Positions 41,410 to 49,286 of a stretch of 64,000 nt of DNA are shown piece by piece. The stretch is taken from contig NZ_RQEP01000018.1 in NCBI RefSeq assembly GCF_004770055.1, positions 310,001-374,000 of the forward strand, in the 5' to 3' direction. Each line of letters begins with the position of its first letter. Positions within the stretch are counted from its first letter, which is position 1. Below the pieces are notes generated by a model. That model had not been told where the DNA came from. It searched no databases and saw nothing but the letters and a program-made list of their open reading frames with translations. The stretch is from Leptospira semungkisensis. GTDB taxonomy: Bacteria; Spirochaetota; Leptospiria; Leptospirales; Leptospiraceae. The translations under genes and the position numbers were made by a program.

Positions 41410-41874
41410 TTAAGCTTCGGTAGAAGCGCCTTCTTCTTTTTTAACGTGAATCGTAATGGTTGGAAGAATTCCTTCTGCCAAACGAACTTTCAGTTTGTAA
41501 GAACCCAAGTTACGGATCGGTTCAGCGAACTCGATCTTACGCTTGTCTACTTCGAAACCACCGTTCTTTAAAAGAGCCGCAACGTCAGCAGGAGTAACCG
41601 CTCCGAAGAGTTTGTCTCCTCCACCGGTTTTCACAGAAATCTCAAATTCCTTACCGTTTAGTCCGGAAGAAACAGATTCCATAGTTTTCTTGCGTTTGTC
41701 TTTTTTCAGATCGGCTAATTTCTTCTGGTGAAGAGCCATCTTAGTCTTTCCTTCAGAAGCGCGAACCGCGAGTCTCTGAGGGAAAAGGTAATTACGAGCA
41801 AAACCGTCTGCGACTTCTTTGATATCGCCAGCGTCACCTAGGTTAGAAACGTCTTTTTGTAAAATTACTCTCAT
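41410..41874 (-). CDS. rplI: 50S ribosomal protein bL9
   Basis: A 154-residue L9. The N-terminal RNA-binding domain has the hallmark MRVILQKDVSNLGDAGDI and GFARNYLFPQRLA. A connecting helix and the C-terminal domain (GGDKLFGAVTPADVA) follow. The C-terminus carries a short extra KKEEGASTEA tail. The start ATG is preceded by GGAGGAAACG. The gene lies 11 bp after rpsR and 12 bp before dnaB. Confidence 0.97.
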   Translation of the reverse strand: MRVILQKDVSNLGDAGDIKEVADGFARNYLFPQRLAVRASEGKTKMALHQKKLADLKKDKRKKTMESVSSGLNGKEFEISVKTGGGDKLFGAVTPADVAALLKNGGFEVDKRKIEFAEPIRNLGSYKLKVRLAEGILPTITIHVKKEEGASTEA

Positions 41875-41885
41875 TCGTTTCCTCC

Positions 41886-42203
41886 TCAGTTTACCTTGAA
41901 CGGTAGAAGGCCGATGCTACGTGCCTTACGGATTTCTCTTGCGAGAATTCTTTGGTACTTAGCAGAAGTGCCAGTGATTCTACGAGGAATGATCTTACCG
42001 CGATTGGTAATGAATCTTTCCAAAAGTTCGATATTCTTATAATTGATTTGTTTTGCAAGCTCAGGGTCTGCGGTGAAGCGACAAACTTTCTTTTTGTATT
42101 TGTTCTGCTTCTTAGGCGGACGTCCTCCGTCTTGCTCTAAAGACATGCCTTCAGTAGCAGCTGTCTCTTGCTTAGTTTCTTCTTGTACTTCGTTTTCTGA
42201 CAT
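41886..42203 (-). CDS. rpsR: 30S ribosomal protein bS18
   Basis: A 105-residue S18 with an acidic N-terminal extension ([15 protein letters not shown]) of about 30 residues before the core. The core contains [35 protein letters not shown] and [15 protein letters not shown]18 pairs with S6 in the small subunit, whose gene heads the operon. The extension is longer than in E. coli. Confidence 0.97.
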   Translation of the reverse strand: MSENEVQEETKQETAATEGMSLEQDGGRPPKKQNKYKKKVCRFTADPELAKQINYKNIELLERFITNRGKIIPRRITGTSAKYQRILAREIRKARSIGLLPFKVN

Positions 42204-42217
42204 TGTTCGTGTCCTCG

Positions 42218-42655
42218 TTAAAAAGGTATATCGTCGTCTGTTCCGGAACTTCCCATGTCATCTTGCGCAGATGAGTAAGAAGAAGATCCGCTGTTTGCGG
42301 AAGAACCGTATTCTCCGCTTCCATTCTCCCTTGCTCCGATCATCTGGAAATTCTCCACGACGATCCGAATGCGGGAGGCTTTTTTGCCTTCCATGGTTTC
42401 CCAAGTATCCTGCTTTAAGCGTCCCTCGATAACGAGTTGTTTGCCCTTCTTGCAGTATTGTTGGATGATATCAGCTCCCTTTCCCCAAGCTTCGCAGTCG
42501 AAGAAATGAGTTTCCTCTTTCTTGTCCCCGCCGGCCACATAGGTGCGACCATTCGCAATGGAAAAGTTCACTAGGGAAGTTCCGTTCACCGTTTTAAATT
42601 CCGGATCGCGGGTCAGGCGCCCTACTAGGGTCACCCGATTGATATCGTTAGCCAT
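42218..42655 (-). CDS. ssb: Single-stranded DNA-binding protein
   Basis: A 145-residue SSB. An N-terminal OB fold ([34 protein letters not shown]) is followed by a Gly/Ser-rich linker and the acidic tip DDDIPF, which recruits partner proteins such as RecO. The start overlaps the rpsF stop by 8 bp, so the two are coupled. Confidence 0.96.
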   Translation of the reverse strand: MANDINRVTLVGRLTRDPEFKTVNGTSLVNFSIANGRTYVAGGDKKEETHFFDCEAWGKGADIIQQYCKKGKQLVIEGRLKQDTWETMEGKKASRIRIVVENFQMIGARENGSGEYGSSANSGSSSYSSAQDDMGSSGTDDDIPF

Positions 42656-42923
42656 TGAGGCGGACGATCATCGAGCGGAGTAAGTTTTGGTTTAATCCAA
42701 AGTCCCGCTCTACCTTTTCTAAGGCAGATTGATCGGCATTCACTTTGAAGTGAGTAAAAATGCCGTAGTCCTGGTGCTTGATCGGATGCCAAAGTTTCTT
42801 TTGGCCCCAATCTTCCTCAGCGGTTACGTTGATGGAATGCTTTTTGAAGATCTCAAGGACCTCAGTTTTAGCCACTTCCTTCGCGGTAGAACGCGTGATT
42901 GTGGTAATCTCGTAGTTTCTCAA
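42648..42923 (-). CDS. rpsF: 30S ribosomal protein bS6
   Basis: A 91-residue S6, first gene of the rpsF-ssb-rpsR-rplI-dnaB cluster. The sequence starts RNYEITTITRSTAKEVAK and contains KKLWHPIKHQDYGIFTHFKV, the S6 beta-alpha core. The start codon is TTG at 42923, with GGAG six bases upstream; the alternative would truncate the first strand. A matching promoter lies about 70 bp upstream. Confidence 0.95.
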   Translation of the reverse strand: MRNYEITTITRSTAKEVAKTEVLEIFKKHSINVTAEEDWGQKKLWHPIKHQDYGIFTHFKVNADQSALEKVERDFGLNQNLLRSMIVRLNG

Positions 42924-42988
42924 AAGTTTCTCCTATGGGAAAATGCCCGTCTACATGCGTGACGAGCAGAAGAATAAGGATTTTGTCC

Positions 42989-43017
42989 TATTTTCGAGGA
43001 CTTGGTGAGGGGGTCAA
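42989..43017 (-). promoter_or_regulatory. Sigma-70-type promoter of the rpsF operon
   Basis: Read on the minus strand: -35 TTGACC (43012-43017), a 17-bp spacer, then -10 AAAATA (42989-42994). It would start transcription near 42980, leaving a leader of about 55 bases before the rpsF TTG. Spacing is ideal and the position fits. Confidence 0.65.
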
Positions 43018-43187
43018 GCCGAATGCAAATCTACCTTTTGCATGCCTTATCCTCCGAAATGGCTTTAACGCGTAATCGGAATAGATATTCCTGCATTCCG
43101 GTTTATTTCTTATTTTCAATTGGATCCAAACACTTTGGTTAATATCGAAATGCGGGAGAAATCAACTTTCCGGAAGGAAGAGATAGG

Positions 43188-43230
43188 ATTCATGAAAACT
43201 GCTTGAGAATTCATGAAATTTGAGTAGCTT
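43188..43230 (+). promoter_or_regulatory. Promoter and candidate operator of the toxin-antitoxin operon
   Basis: ATTCATGAAA occurs twice (43188-43197 and 43209-43218), each containing the perfect palindrome TTCATGAA. The copies start 21 bp apart, two helical turns. A -35-like TTGAGA (43203-43208), a 16-bp spacer and a -10-like TAGCTT (43225-43230) overlap them, and the antitoxin ATG is at 43249. Binding here would block the polymerase, as expected for autoregulation by a ribbon-helix-helix antitoxin. Confidence 0.6.
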
Positions 43231-43248
43231 GGATCCGAGGTTCGGAGC

Positions 43249-43527
43249 ATGGCAAACTTACAAGTCCGGGATATAGATGACAGACTCTACGAAGCATTGA
43301 AAAGGAGAGCCGAATTGGAACATAGATCAATCAGCCAAGAAGTGGTACTTCTCATAGAGAACTACCTCGCTCATGATACAAAAGGATCCGAACAAAAGAC
43401 ACTTGGATTCTTAGAGCTATCCGGCTCCTGGATAGACGATAGAACTCCCGAAAAGATCGTCAAAGAGATCCGATCTTCTCGCACCAAGAATACCTCAGGG
43501 AGCAAAACGGATGAGCTATTTGATTGA
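43249..43527 (+). CDS. FitA/VapB-type ribbon-helix-helix antitoxin
   Basis: A 92-residue antitoxin. The N-terminus (MANLQVRDIDDRLYEALKRR, then SISQEVVLLIENYL) is the FitA/Arc type ribbon-helix-helix that dimerises and binds DNA. The polar C-terminal tail would wrap around the toxin. The gene overlaps the toxin gene by 17 bp, standard for such pairs. GAGG lies 8 bases before the ATG. It probably represses its own promoter together with the toxin. Confidence 0.88.
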   Translation: MANLQVRDIDDRLYEALKRRAELEHRSISQEVVLLIENYLAHDTKGSEQKTLGFLELSGSWIDDRTPEKIVKEIRSSRTKNTSGSKTDELFD

Positions 43528-43915
43528 TACGGATATTCTCATCTATAGCCTAAAGAACGATCCGATTGTTCGCCAAAATTTTCTGGAAAGAAAGAACTCG
43601 ATTAAGTCCGTTTCTGTGATCACGTACGGAGAACTGATCTTTGGCGCCCAAAAATCCTCTTATAAAGAAAGGAACCTGGCAACAGTCCGAAGGATCGCCG
43701 AGCTATTTCCGGTGATAGAATTGAATTCAGGGATTATGGAAACTTTTGGAGAACTAAAGGCGACTCAGCAAAAAAAAGGAAATACGATCGAGGACTTTGA
43801 TCTATTGATCGGATGCACGGCGCTTTATTTAAATTATTCCCTAGTGACGAATAACGAAAAACATTTCGGCAAAATACCCGGATTGAAAATAGAGAACTGG
43901 ACCAAATCCGCTTAG
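43511..43915 (+). CDS. vapC: VapC/FitB-type PIN-domain toxin
   Basis: A 134-residue PIN-domain ribonuclease. The acidic catalytic residues are visible in YLIDTDILIYSL, ITYGELIFGAQ and IEDFDLLIGCTAL, followed by LVTNNEKHFGKIPGL, the usual end of the active site. PIN toxins cleave tRNA or rRNA; the target here is unknown. GGAG lies 8 bases before the ATG inside the antitoxin gene. It overlaps the convergent capA-like gene by 4 bp. No frameshift is present, so the pair should be functional. Confidence 0.92.
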   Translation: MSYLIDTDILIYSLKNDPIVRQNFLERKNSIKSVSVITYGELIFGAQKSSYKERNLATVRRIAELFPVIELNSGIMETFGELKATQQKKGNTIEDFDLLIGCTALYLNYSLVTNNEKHFGKIPGLKIENWTKSA

Positions 43916-45147
43916 TCCAGATCGATCCAACCCCTACCTCCTTCGATACGGATCTTAGTTCCTAGATCTTGGGACAGCACAGCAATCTCGTTTAAAAAAT
44001 TCTCAGCTTCTTTTCCTTCCAAAGGTCTGACCAAGTGATCCTCATTTTGGAATTTTCCGAAAATAGGCACGAGTTCTGCCTTGATCAATTTGCTTTTCTT
44101 AATATGGAGAATTACGATTATATTATGATTTAAGTAAGCATTCCTGCTTCCGAAAATCAAATTTCCCAAAGAATAGAAAATCAAACTATTCCCGATCCTT
44201 TCAATCCCTTGCGGAATATGAGGATGATGTCCTATGATAATATTCACCCCACTATCCGCAAAGGTTTTCGCGATCTTTCTTTGATCTAAAGTAGGAAAGG
44301 GAGAATATTCCACCCCCCAATGCAGCGAAAGTATCCTGAATTGATTTTGAGAAGAAGGAGCCTTGGACTTTTTTCCGTTCGAATTTTTTTTAGGAAGCTT
44401 GGATCCGTTCTTTATGGAATTTAAAGTTAGATTTTCTGTCTGAAGCTTTTTTACCAATTGCTCTGCATCCAAGGGCATAACGCCTGGACTAGTGCTTGCG
44501 TAGTGGGACCTTCCTTCTGCAACATTAGTCGCAGAGTAGATCCTTAGATTGGTATCTTTTCCTTCCCAGATCCAAGGTCTGAAAGCGGACTCTAAATTTT
44601 TTCCGGCACCAATATAAGAGATCTTTCGATCCGAAAGGAACTTCAGAGTTTCTTCCAGGCCTTCAGGTCCATGATCCATAGCATGATTGTTTCCAAGAGA
44701 AACAAGATCTACTCCTAAGAAACTCATGGACTCTAGGTCAGCTTCCCTTGCCTGGAATACATAAGCTTTTCCGGTATCCCAATTCTTTTCGGATACAACT
44801 GGAGTTTCTAGATTCAAGACCTTAAGATCCGCAGTAGTGAAAAGATCTTTGAGACCTTTTACGGGAGCCAATTCTCCTTTGGACTTGATCGTATCCCGGA
44901 TTCCCCAATTAAACATCACGTCCCCACCCATGAGGACCTTGACTAGCTCTGGATCTTCTTCTTTTGTTAATAATTTTTCGATCTTGGATTCTATCTGATC
45001 CACAAGTTCGGAAACTACAGAAGAAGAAGGCTGCCCTTCTCCCGAAGAAGTTCTCTCCGAAAAGCTAGAACATGAGATAATGAAAAGGATCAGAAAATGA
45101 GGAAGGCTCCGCATTGCCGTACGGAAATCCTTTAGAAGAGATCGCAT
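43912..45147 (-). CDS. CapA-family lipoprotein (metallophosphatase-like, capsule synthesis type)
   Basis: A 411-residue protein of the CapA/PGA_cap family. A signal with lipobox-like FIISCSSF is followed by a domain with VLMGGDVMFNWG, LNLETPVV, VSLGNNHAMDHGPEGLEETL and IIGHHPHIPQGIERIG. These match the metallophosphatase-like metal motifs. Family members act in polyglutamate capsule export or attachment, but most homologues are uncharacterised, and no pgs/cap genes are nearby. A Lys/Ser-rich insertion occurs at about 240-265. ATG at 45114 is an alternative start giving a shorter signal. Confidence 0.88.
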   Translation of the reverse strand: MRSLLKDFRTAMRSLPHFLILFIISCSSFSERTSSGEGQPSSSVVSELVDQIESKIEKLLTKEEDPELVKVLMGGDVMFNWGIRDTIKSKGELAPVKGLKDLFTTADLKVLNLETPVVSEKNWDTGKAYVFQAREADLESMSFLGVDLVSLGNNHAMDHGPEGLEETLKFLSDRKISYIGAGKNLESAFRPWIWEGKDTNLRIYSATNVAEGRSHYASTSPGVMPLDAEQLVKKLQTENLTLNSIKNGSKLPKKNSNGKKSKAPSSQNQFRILSLHWGVEYSPFPTLDQRKIAKTFADSGVNIIIGHHPHIPQGIERIGNSLIFYSLGNLIFGSRNAYLNHNIIVILHIKKSKLIKAELVPIFGKFQNEDHLVRPLEGKEAENFLNEIAVLSQDLGTKIRIEGGRGWIDLD

Positions 45148-45337
45148 CTTTCCAGACAGTTTTCAGATGCGTTTTGATTTGGGAAATAAATAATAAGAAA
45201 GATAGGAAACTTTCAGCCCATATAAATGGGAGAAAATAGAATACGCGACCGCTTCGTTATTGATAAATGCCTGTTCCTAATTCTTCGATGAGAAGAAGGA
45301 AGAAAACACAGCATTCGAGATGATTTTTGTGCTGAAA

Positions 45338-46747
45338 TTATTGAAAGACCAAGAATCCCAAGAGAACAAGGACGAGACCTAAGATCCCAATCTTTACCCC
45401 TACTTTAGCCATATCCTTGATCTCAAAGCCTCCTACCGCATAAGCGACAGCGTTCGGAGGAGTGGACACCGGCAAAGACATTGCCAAAGAAGCGCCTAAC
45501 GCAGATCCTAAAACCAATTGGATCGCATACGATTCATTCCCAGGCATGAGTAGAGTCGCCACAGGAAGAGCCAATGGAACCAGTAAATTTGCGGTAGCAG
45601 TATTGGACAAAAATGTAGAAAGAAATAATCCGATAGAGAAGAAGATCCCGAGCACCCACAGGCTTTCGTTCGGACCAGTCTTACTGCCGATCAATTCTCC
45701 GAACCAAGCGCCCGCACCACTCTTCTCAATTCCGGTTCCTAAGGCGATTCCACCTGCAACCAAAATAAGCACATCCCATTCTAAGGAACGTAAATCACTC
45801 GATTCTAATATACCTGCGGATGTAAAAAGAAGAAGAGGAAATAACGCGACTACTCCTGCAGGTATCCCGTGCAAAGATTCAGTGAGCCAGAAGATCACTG
45901 TTAGAAAAAAGCCGAACAATACAAATCTCAGTCTCTTTTGCGATCCCTCGCCCGATAAAGTTTCGTATCTAAGGGAAAGTTGTAATCCAGGACTTGCAGG
46001 AAAAGCTCGAAGCAACCAAAACCAAGCAGCAATCATTAGAATGAGCAAGAGAGGAATTGCTACAAGCATCCAACTTCCAAAGGAAATAAAATCTCCGTAT
46101 CCTTGGTTCTTTAAATTTGCGAAAGCGATCACATTCGGAGGAGAACCGATCGGAGTTCCTATTCCCCCTAAGTTCGCGGCAAATGGGATCCCGATCAAGA
46201 CTGCTTTTCTAAATTTCTCTTCTTTACTTAAAACAGAAAGCAATGGAAAAACAAGTGCGATCATAAGAGAAGCTGTAGCTGTATTACTCATCCAAAGAGA
46301 AATAGATGCTGTGATGCACATGAGACCGAGCAGTACAAACTTAGGAGAAGTTCCAAAATAAGGAAGCACTCGATTCGCAAGCCAGCGATCCACTCCTACT
46401 TTCACGCAAGCCTTTGCCAAAGCGAAACTTCCGAGGAAAAGAACCACCGCTGAATCCGCAAGAGAAGCAAGAAAGACTGCAGGAGCAGGACTCTTTGTGT
46501 TCGGAATTTGATACTGCTTTAAGAAATCCCATTTGCCCGGGTTGGAAAATAAAATGATCTCCGCCAGAATGATTAGAATGGAAGTCGCATGTCCCGGAAT
46601 GATCTCAAAGATCCAAAGCCCCGCTGCGCATAGAAAAATGAAGAACATCCCCCCGACCGAAGGAGGCAAGAAACCGTAAAAGGAAAGAACAAGAGGCAGC
46701 AAGGCAACAAGTAAGGAAAAAGCAAAACCTAGTTTTCGAATTGGCAT
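45338..46747 (-). CDS. SLC13/DASS-family sodium-anion symporter
   Basis: A 469-residue inner-membrane transporter with about 11-13 spans. Two copies of the family signature are present, SNTATASLMIALVFPLL and SNTATANLLVPLALPVA, which form the sodium and carboxylate binding sites. The GTPIGSPPNVIAFANL and TPPNAVAYAVGG loops are also typical. Substrates in this family are di- or tricarboxylates or sulfate; the exact one cannot be read. It stands alone, with 190 bp before and 87 bp after. Confidence 0.9.
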   Translation of the reverse strand: MPIRKLGFAFSLLVALLPLVLSFYGFLPPSVGGMFFIFLCAAGLWIFEIIPGHATSILIILAEIILFSNPGKWDFLKQYQIPNTKSPAPAVFLASLADSAVVLFLGSFALAKACVKVGVDRWLANRVLPYFGTSPKFVLLGLMCITASISLWMSNTATASLMIALVFPLLSVLSKEEKFRKAVLIGIPFAANLGGIGTPIGSPPNVIAFANLKNQGYGDFISFGSWMLVAIPLLLILMIAAWFWLLRAFPASPGLQLSLRYETLSGEGSQKRLRFVLFGFFLTVIFWLTESLHGIPAGVVALFPLLLFTSAGILESSDLRSLEWDVLILVAGGIALGTGIEKSGAGAWFGELIGSKTGPNESLWVLGIFFSIGLFLSTFLSNTATANLLVPLALPVATLLMPGNESYAIQLVLGSALGASLAMSLPVSTPPNAVAYAVGGFEIKDMAKVGVKIGILGLVLVLLGFLVFQ

Positions 46748-46834
46748 AAAGACTTCTTAAAATCAAGAAAGCATAAAGTAAGATCGAGTTAAATCAAGGT
46801 CAACCGTAAAGTAATCACGAATCGATCCTAGTTC

Positions 46835-47698
46835 CTATTCGAATACGATGGTCCGATTCTGAAAGATCATAACTCTATCTTCCAAAAGAAGACGTAATGC
46901 CTTTGCAAGCACGACCTTCTCCAAATCTCTTCCATAAAGCACGAGCCTTTCAGGAGAATATCCGTGATCGACATGACAAACATCCTGAACAAGAATGGGC
47001 CCTTCGTCCAGATTCTCCGTCACTATATGAGCAGTAGCGCCTATTATCTTTACTCCTCTCTTATATGCTTGCTCATAAGGCTTAGCTCCTACGAAAGCTG
47101 GCAAAAAGGAATGATGAATGTTTAAAATACGATTTCCCCAATTTCGAACGAACTCCGGGGTGAGTATCCTCATATATTTTGCGAGCACGATCCAGTCCGG
47201 CTGCATCTCTTGCAGACGTTCTTGGACTTTTGTTTCGTGCTCTTCTCGTGTCATTCCGTCGCTTGGAATAAAAACAAAGGGGACCTTAAAGTCTCTGGCC
47301 AGATCTCCCAGAGTCTCATGATTAGAGATCACTCCCAGAAGATCCATGGGCAGCTCTCCGTATCTCCAACGAAGCAAAATATCCCCCAGGCAATGCGGCT
47401 CCTTAGTGGCGAGGAGCACGACCCGGGCTTTTCTGGAGGTGGATAATTTTAGCTCTGCGTCTTTGGGAAGGATTTGTAGTAACTCCGACAGGATGGTTTT
47501 GTCCTCTTCCTCTTTTTGGATGGAATACTCTGTTCTCATAAAGAACACTCTTTGCAATGGCTCTACGAATTCCTGGTTTCCTATAATATTCGCTCCGATC
47601 TTTGCCAAGAAGCCCGTGATTCTATGAATTAAACCGGGCTCATCCGAGCAGCGGATCAAAAGAATTCTAGTGTGATTCGAGATCAGATCTGCTTCCAA
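46835..47698 (-). CDS. purU: Formyltetrahydrofolate deformylase
   Basis: A 287-residue PurU, of standard length. The N-terminal ACT domain (RILLIRCSDEPGLIHRITGFL) is followed by the formyltransferase-like domain with the NIHHSFLPAFVGAKPYEQAY signature, GATAHIVTENLDEGPILVQD and the catalytic Asn/His/Asp set. It hydrolyses 10-formyl-THF to formate and THF, balancing the one-carbon pool. It is monocistronic by spacing. Confidence 0.95.
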   Translation of the reverse strand: MEADLISNHTRILLIRCSDEPGLIHRITGFLAKIGANIIGNQEFVEPLQRVFFMRTEYSIQKEEEDKTILSELLQILPKDAELKLSTSRKARVVLLATKEPHCLGDILLRWRYGELPMDLLGVISNHETLGDLARDFKVPFVFIPSDGMTREEHETKVQERLQEMQPDWIVLAKYMRILTPEFVRNWGNRILNIHHSFLPAFVGAKPYEQAYKRGVKIIGATAHIVTENLDEGPILVQDVCHVDHGYSPERLVLYGRDLEKVVLAKALRLLLEDRVMIFQNRTIVFE

Positions 47699-47902
47699 AA
47701 CTTCCTCCAGAAGGAATCGGGTAATCTTTGGGACTTTGGATAAGTTAGCAAATCTTTAAAGGGGAAATTTTGGTCCCCGCCCTTCGTGGGTGGGGGCCGG
47801 TGCGGGGGTTTGTCCAGGAAAGGCAAAATTTCACAGAACCCGACTTTCAGCAAATCAGTTTCTGGGGGAGGAATTTTAGTAGGAGTTCCTACATTTCAAT
47901 AA
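47699..47902. other. Non-coding region between purU and the heat-shock operators
   Basis: Together with the regulatory block that follows, this gene-free gap is 312 bp. A GC-rich hairpin (about 47780-47806, GGTCCCCGCCC-TTCGT-GGGTGGGGGCC, with G-T pairs) and the palindrome GTAGGAGTTCCTAC (47879-47892) are visible. No open frame is convincing. Confidence 0.5.
47879..47892. repeat. Palindrome GTAGGAGTTCCTAC, copy 1
   Basis: A 14-bp palindrome in intergenic DNA. The same sequence is at 50776-50789, and 13 of 14 bases recur at 53595-53607. I recall this palindrome as frequent in Leptospira; its role is unknown to me. Confidence 0.7.
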
Positions 47903-47929
47903 TTAGCACTCTTGATAAAAAAGTGCTAA
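47903..47929 (+). promoter_or_regulatory. CIRCE operator (HrcA binding site), upstream copy
   Basis: TTAGCACTC, 9 spacer bases, AAGTGCTAA: the classical CIRCE inverted repeat with one mismatch in the right arm. HrcA represses heat-shock genes through this element. It lies 82 bp before the first hsp20 start. Confidence 0.93.
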
Positions 47930-47963
47930 TTATTATGAAAAATAATTGAAACTTTTTATCATT

Positions 47964-47990
47964 TTAGCACTCTATATATATAAGTGCTAA
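47964..47990 (+). promoter_or_regulatory. CIRCE operator (HrcA binding site), downstream copy
   Basis: TTAGCACTC, spacer TATATATAT, AAGTGCTAA, with the same right-arm mismatch as the upstream copy. A TTGAAA (47946-47951) lies just before it and its AT spacer could serve as the -10 box, so repression would be by occlusion. It ends 20 bp before the hsp20 ATG. Confidence 0.93.
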
Positions 47991-48010
47991 AATGCGCTGG
48001 AGGCTGCTAA

Positions 48011-48418
48011 ATGAGACAACAGGATTTTTTTAGCGAAGTAAGAAGAATTCAAAACCGATTCCATAATCTTTTCGAACCAGTTTGGGAAGGCGCACGCACT
48101 TCCCCTGCCCTGAATGTGTATTCTGATCAGGACAAAATCACAGTGACTGCCGAAGTTCCGGGTCTTTCTCCGGAGGATCTGGAGATTACCGTTGCCCACA
48201 ATCTTCTCACCATCTCGGGTGAATGGAAGGACGAGGGCCAAGCAAAACCAAGACGGATCGAAAGAGCACGCGGAAGCTTTAAGAGACAACTCGAACTTCC
48301 TGTGGCAGTCGATTCCGAGAAAGTGCAAGCAACCGTAAACGAAGGTATCTTAACACTCGTCCTTCCAGTCTTGGAAAGCGAGAAACCTAGAAAGATCCGC
48401 ATCGAAGCTAAAGCTTAA
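48011..48418 (+). CDS. Small heat-shock protein, Hsp20 family (first of two)
   Basis: A 135-residue alpha-crystallin-type chaperone. The domain runs from about 40 to 130, with ITVTAEVPGLSPEDLEITV, HNLLTISGEW and VDSEKVQATVNEGILTLVLP, ending KPRKIRIEA. It holds unfolding proteins in a soluble state. GGAGG precedes the ATG at 7 bases. Two CIRCE elements upstream indicate HrcA control. It is separated by 13 bp from its paralog, and the pair forms a two-gene operon. Confidence 0.95.
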   Translation: MRQQDFFSEVRRIQNRFHNLFEPVWEGARTSPALNVYSDQDKITVTAEVPGLSPEDLEITVAHNLLTISGEWKDEGQAKPRRIERARGSFKRQLELPVAVDSEKVQATVNEGILTLVLPVLESEKPRKIRIEAKA

Positions 48419-48431
48419 GAAGGAGAACAAG

Positions 48432-48821
48432 ATGAGCGTATTAGAATTATTGAAATCAGAAAAGTCCGGCGAACAAGAGACCAAGACGACCCAAAGGCCT
48501 GTTTATACTCCTGCGACAGATCTTTATTCGAACGAAGAAGAGCATGTGCTTCTCTTAGATCTTCCCGGTGTGAAAGAAGCAGATCTCGAGATCTCCTTAG
48601 AGAAGGATGAACTCAGAATCTCCGCTAAAACTTCTGCAACGCAAACACAGGGAGAACTTCGCTATTCCGAATACGGAACAGGTGATTATAGAAGGAGCTT
48701 CATTCTATCCGAACCGGTAGAAGAGGACAAGATCACTGCCGTTTTGAAGAATGGAGTGCTCCAGCTCAAACTTCCCCGCAAAAAGCCTTTGAGCAAAAAA
48801 ATAGAAGTTCGAACTTCCTAA
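48432..48821 (+). CDS. Small heat-shock protein, Hsp20 family (second of two)
   Basis: A 129-residue Hsp20 paralog of the preceding protein. The domain contains VLLLDLPGVKEADLEISLEK, DELRISAKT, YRRSFILSEPVEEDKITAVL and NGVLQLKLPRKKP. The spacing and AAGGAG with good distance to the ATG indicate cotranscription. Two different sHsps often assemble into mixed oligomers; this is an inference. A strong terminator follows. Confidence 0.95.
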   Translation: MSVLELLKSEKSGEQETKTTQRPVYTPATDLYSNEEEHVLLLDLPGVKEADLEISLEKDELRISAKTSATQTQGELRYSEYGTGDYRRSFILSEPVEEDKITAVLKNGVLQLKLPRKKPLSKKIEVRTS

Positions 48822-48853
48822 AAGTTTTTCAGTTAGATCCTTACCAAATTTAG

Positions 48854-48878
48854 CCGGAGCCAGCTCCGGTTTTTTTTT
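48854..48878 (+). terminator. Rho-independent terminator of the hsp20 operon
   Basis: CCGGAGC-CA-GCTCCGG (stem up to 7 bp) is followed directly by nine T residues, 33 bp after the second hsp20 stop. A textbook intrinsic terminator. Confidence 0.93.
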
Positions 48879-48911
48879 GCCCGAATCACAGCCAGTTTAT
48901 TCTCTGGTTGT

Positions 48912-49253
48912 ATGAGGACATTAGCACTTCTCACTCTTTCCAATCTGTTTATGACCTTTGCCTGGTATGGCCACTTGAAATTCTTCAAGGACTTTCCTTT
49001 ATGGAAAACCATATTGGTCTCTTGGGGGATCGCATTCTTTGAATATTGCTTAATGGTTCCTGCAAATAGGATTGGCTATGCAGAAGATGAATTGAGCGGC
49101 TTTCAATTAAAGATTCTGCAAGAAGTTGTGACGATTACCGTATTTATAGGTTTCGCCTTCTTAGTCTTGAAAGAAAAGATCAAATGGAATCATGCAGTCA
49201 GTTTTGTGCTCATTCTTCTTGCGGTCTTCTTTGCCTTTTACGATAAGAAATAA
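48912..49253 (+). CDS. DUF486 (DMT-superfamily-like) small membrane protein
   Basis: A 113-residue protein with four predicted spans. The sequence pattern (LSNLFMTFAWYGHLKF, ISWGIAFFEYCLMVPANRIG-like, FSGFQLKILQEVVTI, HAVSFVLILLAVFFAF) fits DUF486, a half-sized relative of drug/metabolite transporters. The function is unknown. It starts 34 bp after the hsp20 terminator without a clear Shine-Dalgarno sequence; a leaderless or weak start is possible. Confidence 0.88.
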   Translation: MRTLALLTLSNLFMTFAWYGHLKFFKDFPLWKTILVSWGIAFFEYCLMVPANRIGYAEDELSGFQLKILQEVVTITVFIGFAFLVLKEKIKWNHAVSFVLILLAVFFAFYDKK

Positions 49254-49266
49254 ACAGTTCTAACAA

Positions 49267-49286
49267 AAACTTCTTCAAAGAAGTTT
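49267..49286 (-). terminator. Hairpin overlapping the SCO stop codon
   Basis: On the minus strand AAACTTCTT-TG-AAGAAGTTT is a 9-bp perfect inverted repeat followed by TTGTT, with the SCO stop codon in the loop. It fits a terminator for the copper operon and lies between convergent genes. Confidence 0.6.

Larger units (their letters stand above)
42924..43248. other. 325-bp divergent intergenic region between rpsF and the toxin-antitoxin pair
   Basis: It holds the rpsF promoter on the minus strand and, on the plus strand, the promoter and candidate operator of the antitoxin gene. No further gene is visible. The middle part (about 43040-43140) shows nothing I recognise. Confidence 0.6.

Noticed and set aside
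45462..46361. A plus-strand frame of 299 codons antisense to the SLC13 transporter
   Set aside because: It lies wholly inside a gene with clear family motifs and its product has no recognisable pattern; long antisense frames arise from codon bias.
47780..47806. A GC-rich hairpin as a possible terminator of purU or a small RNA
   Set aside because: It lies upstream of purU on its own strand and downstream of no plus-strand gene; no T-run or promoter was seen, so it is only described.
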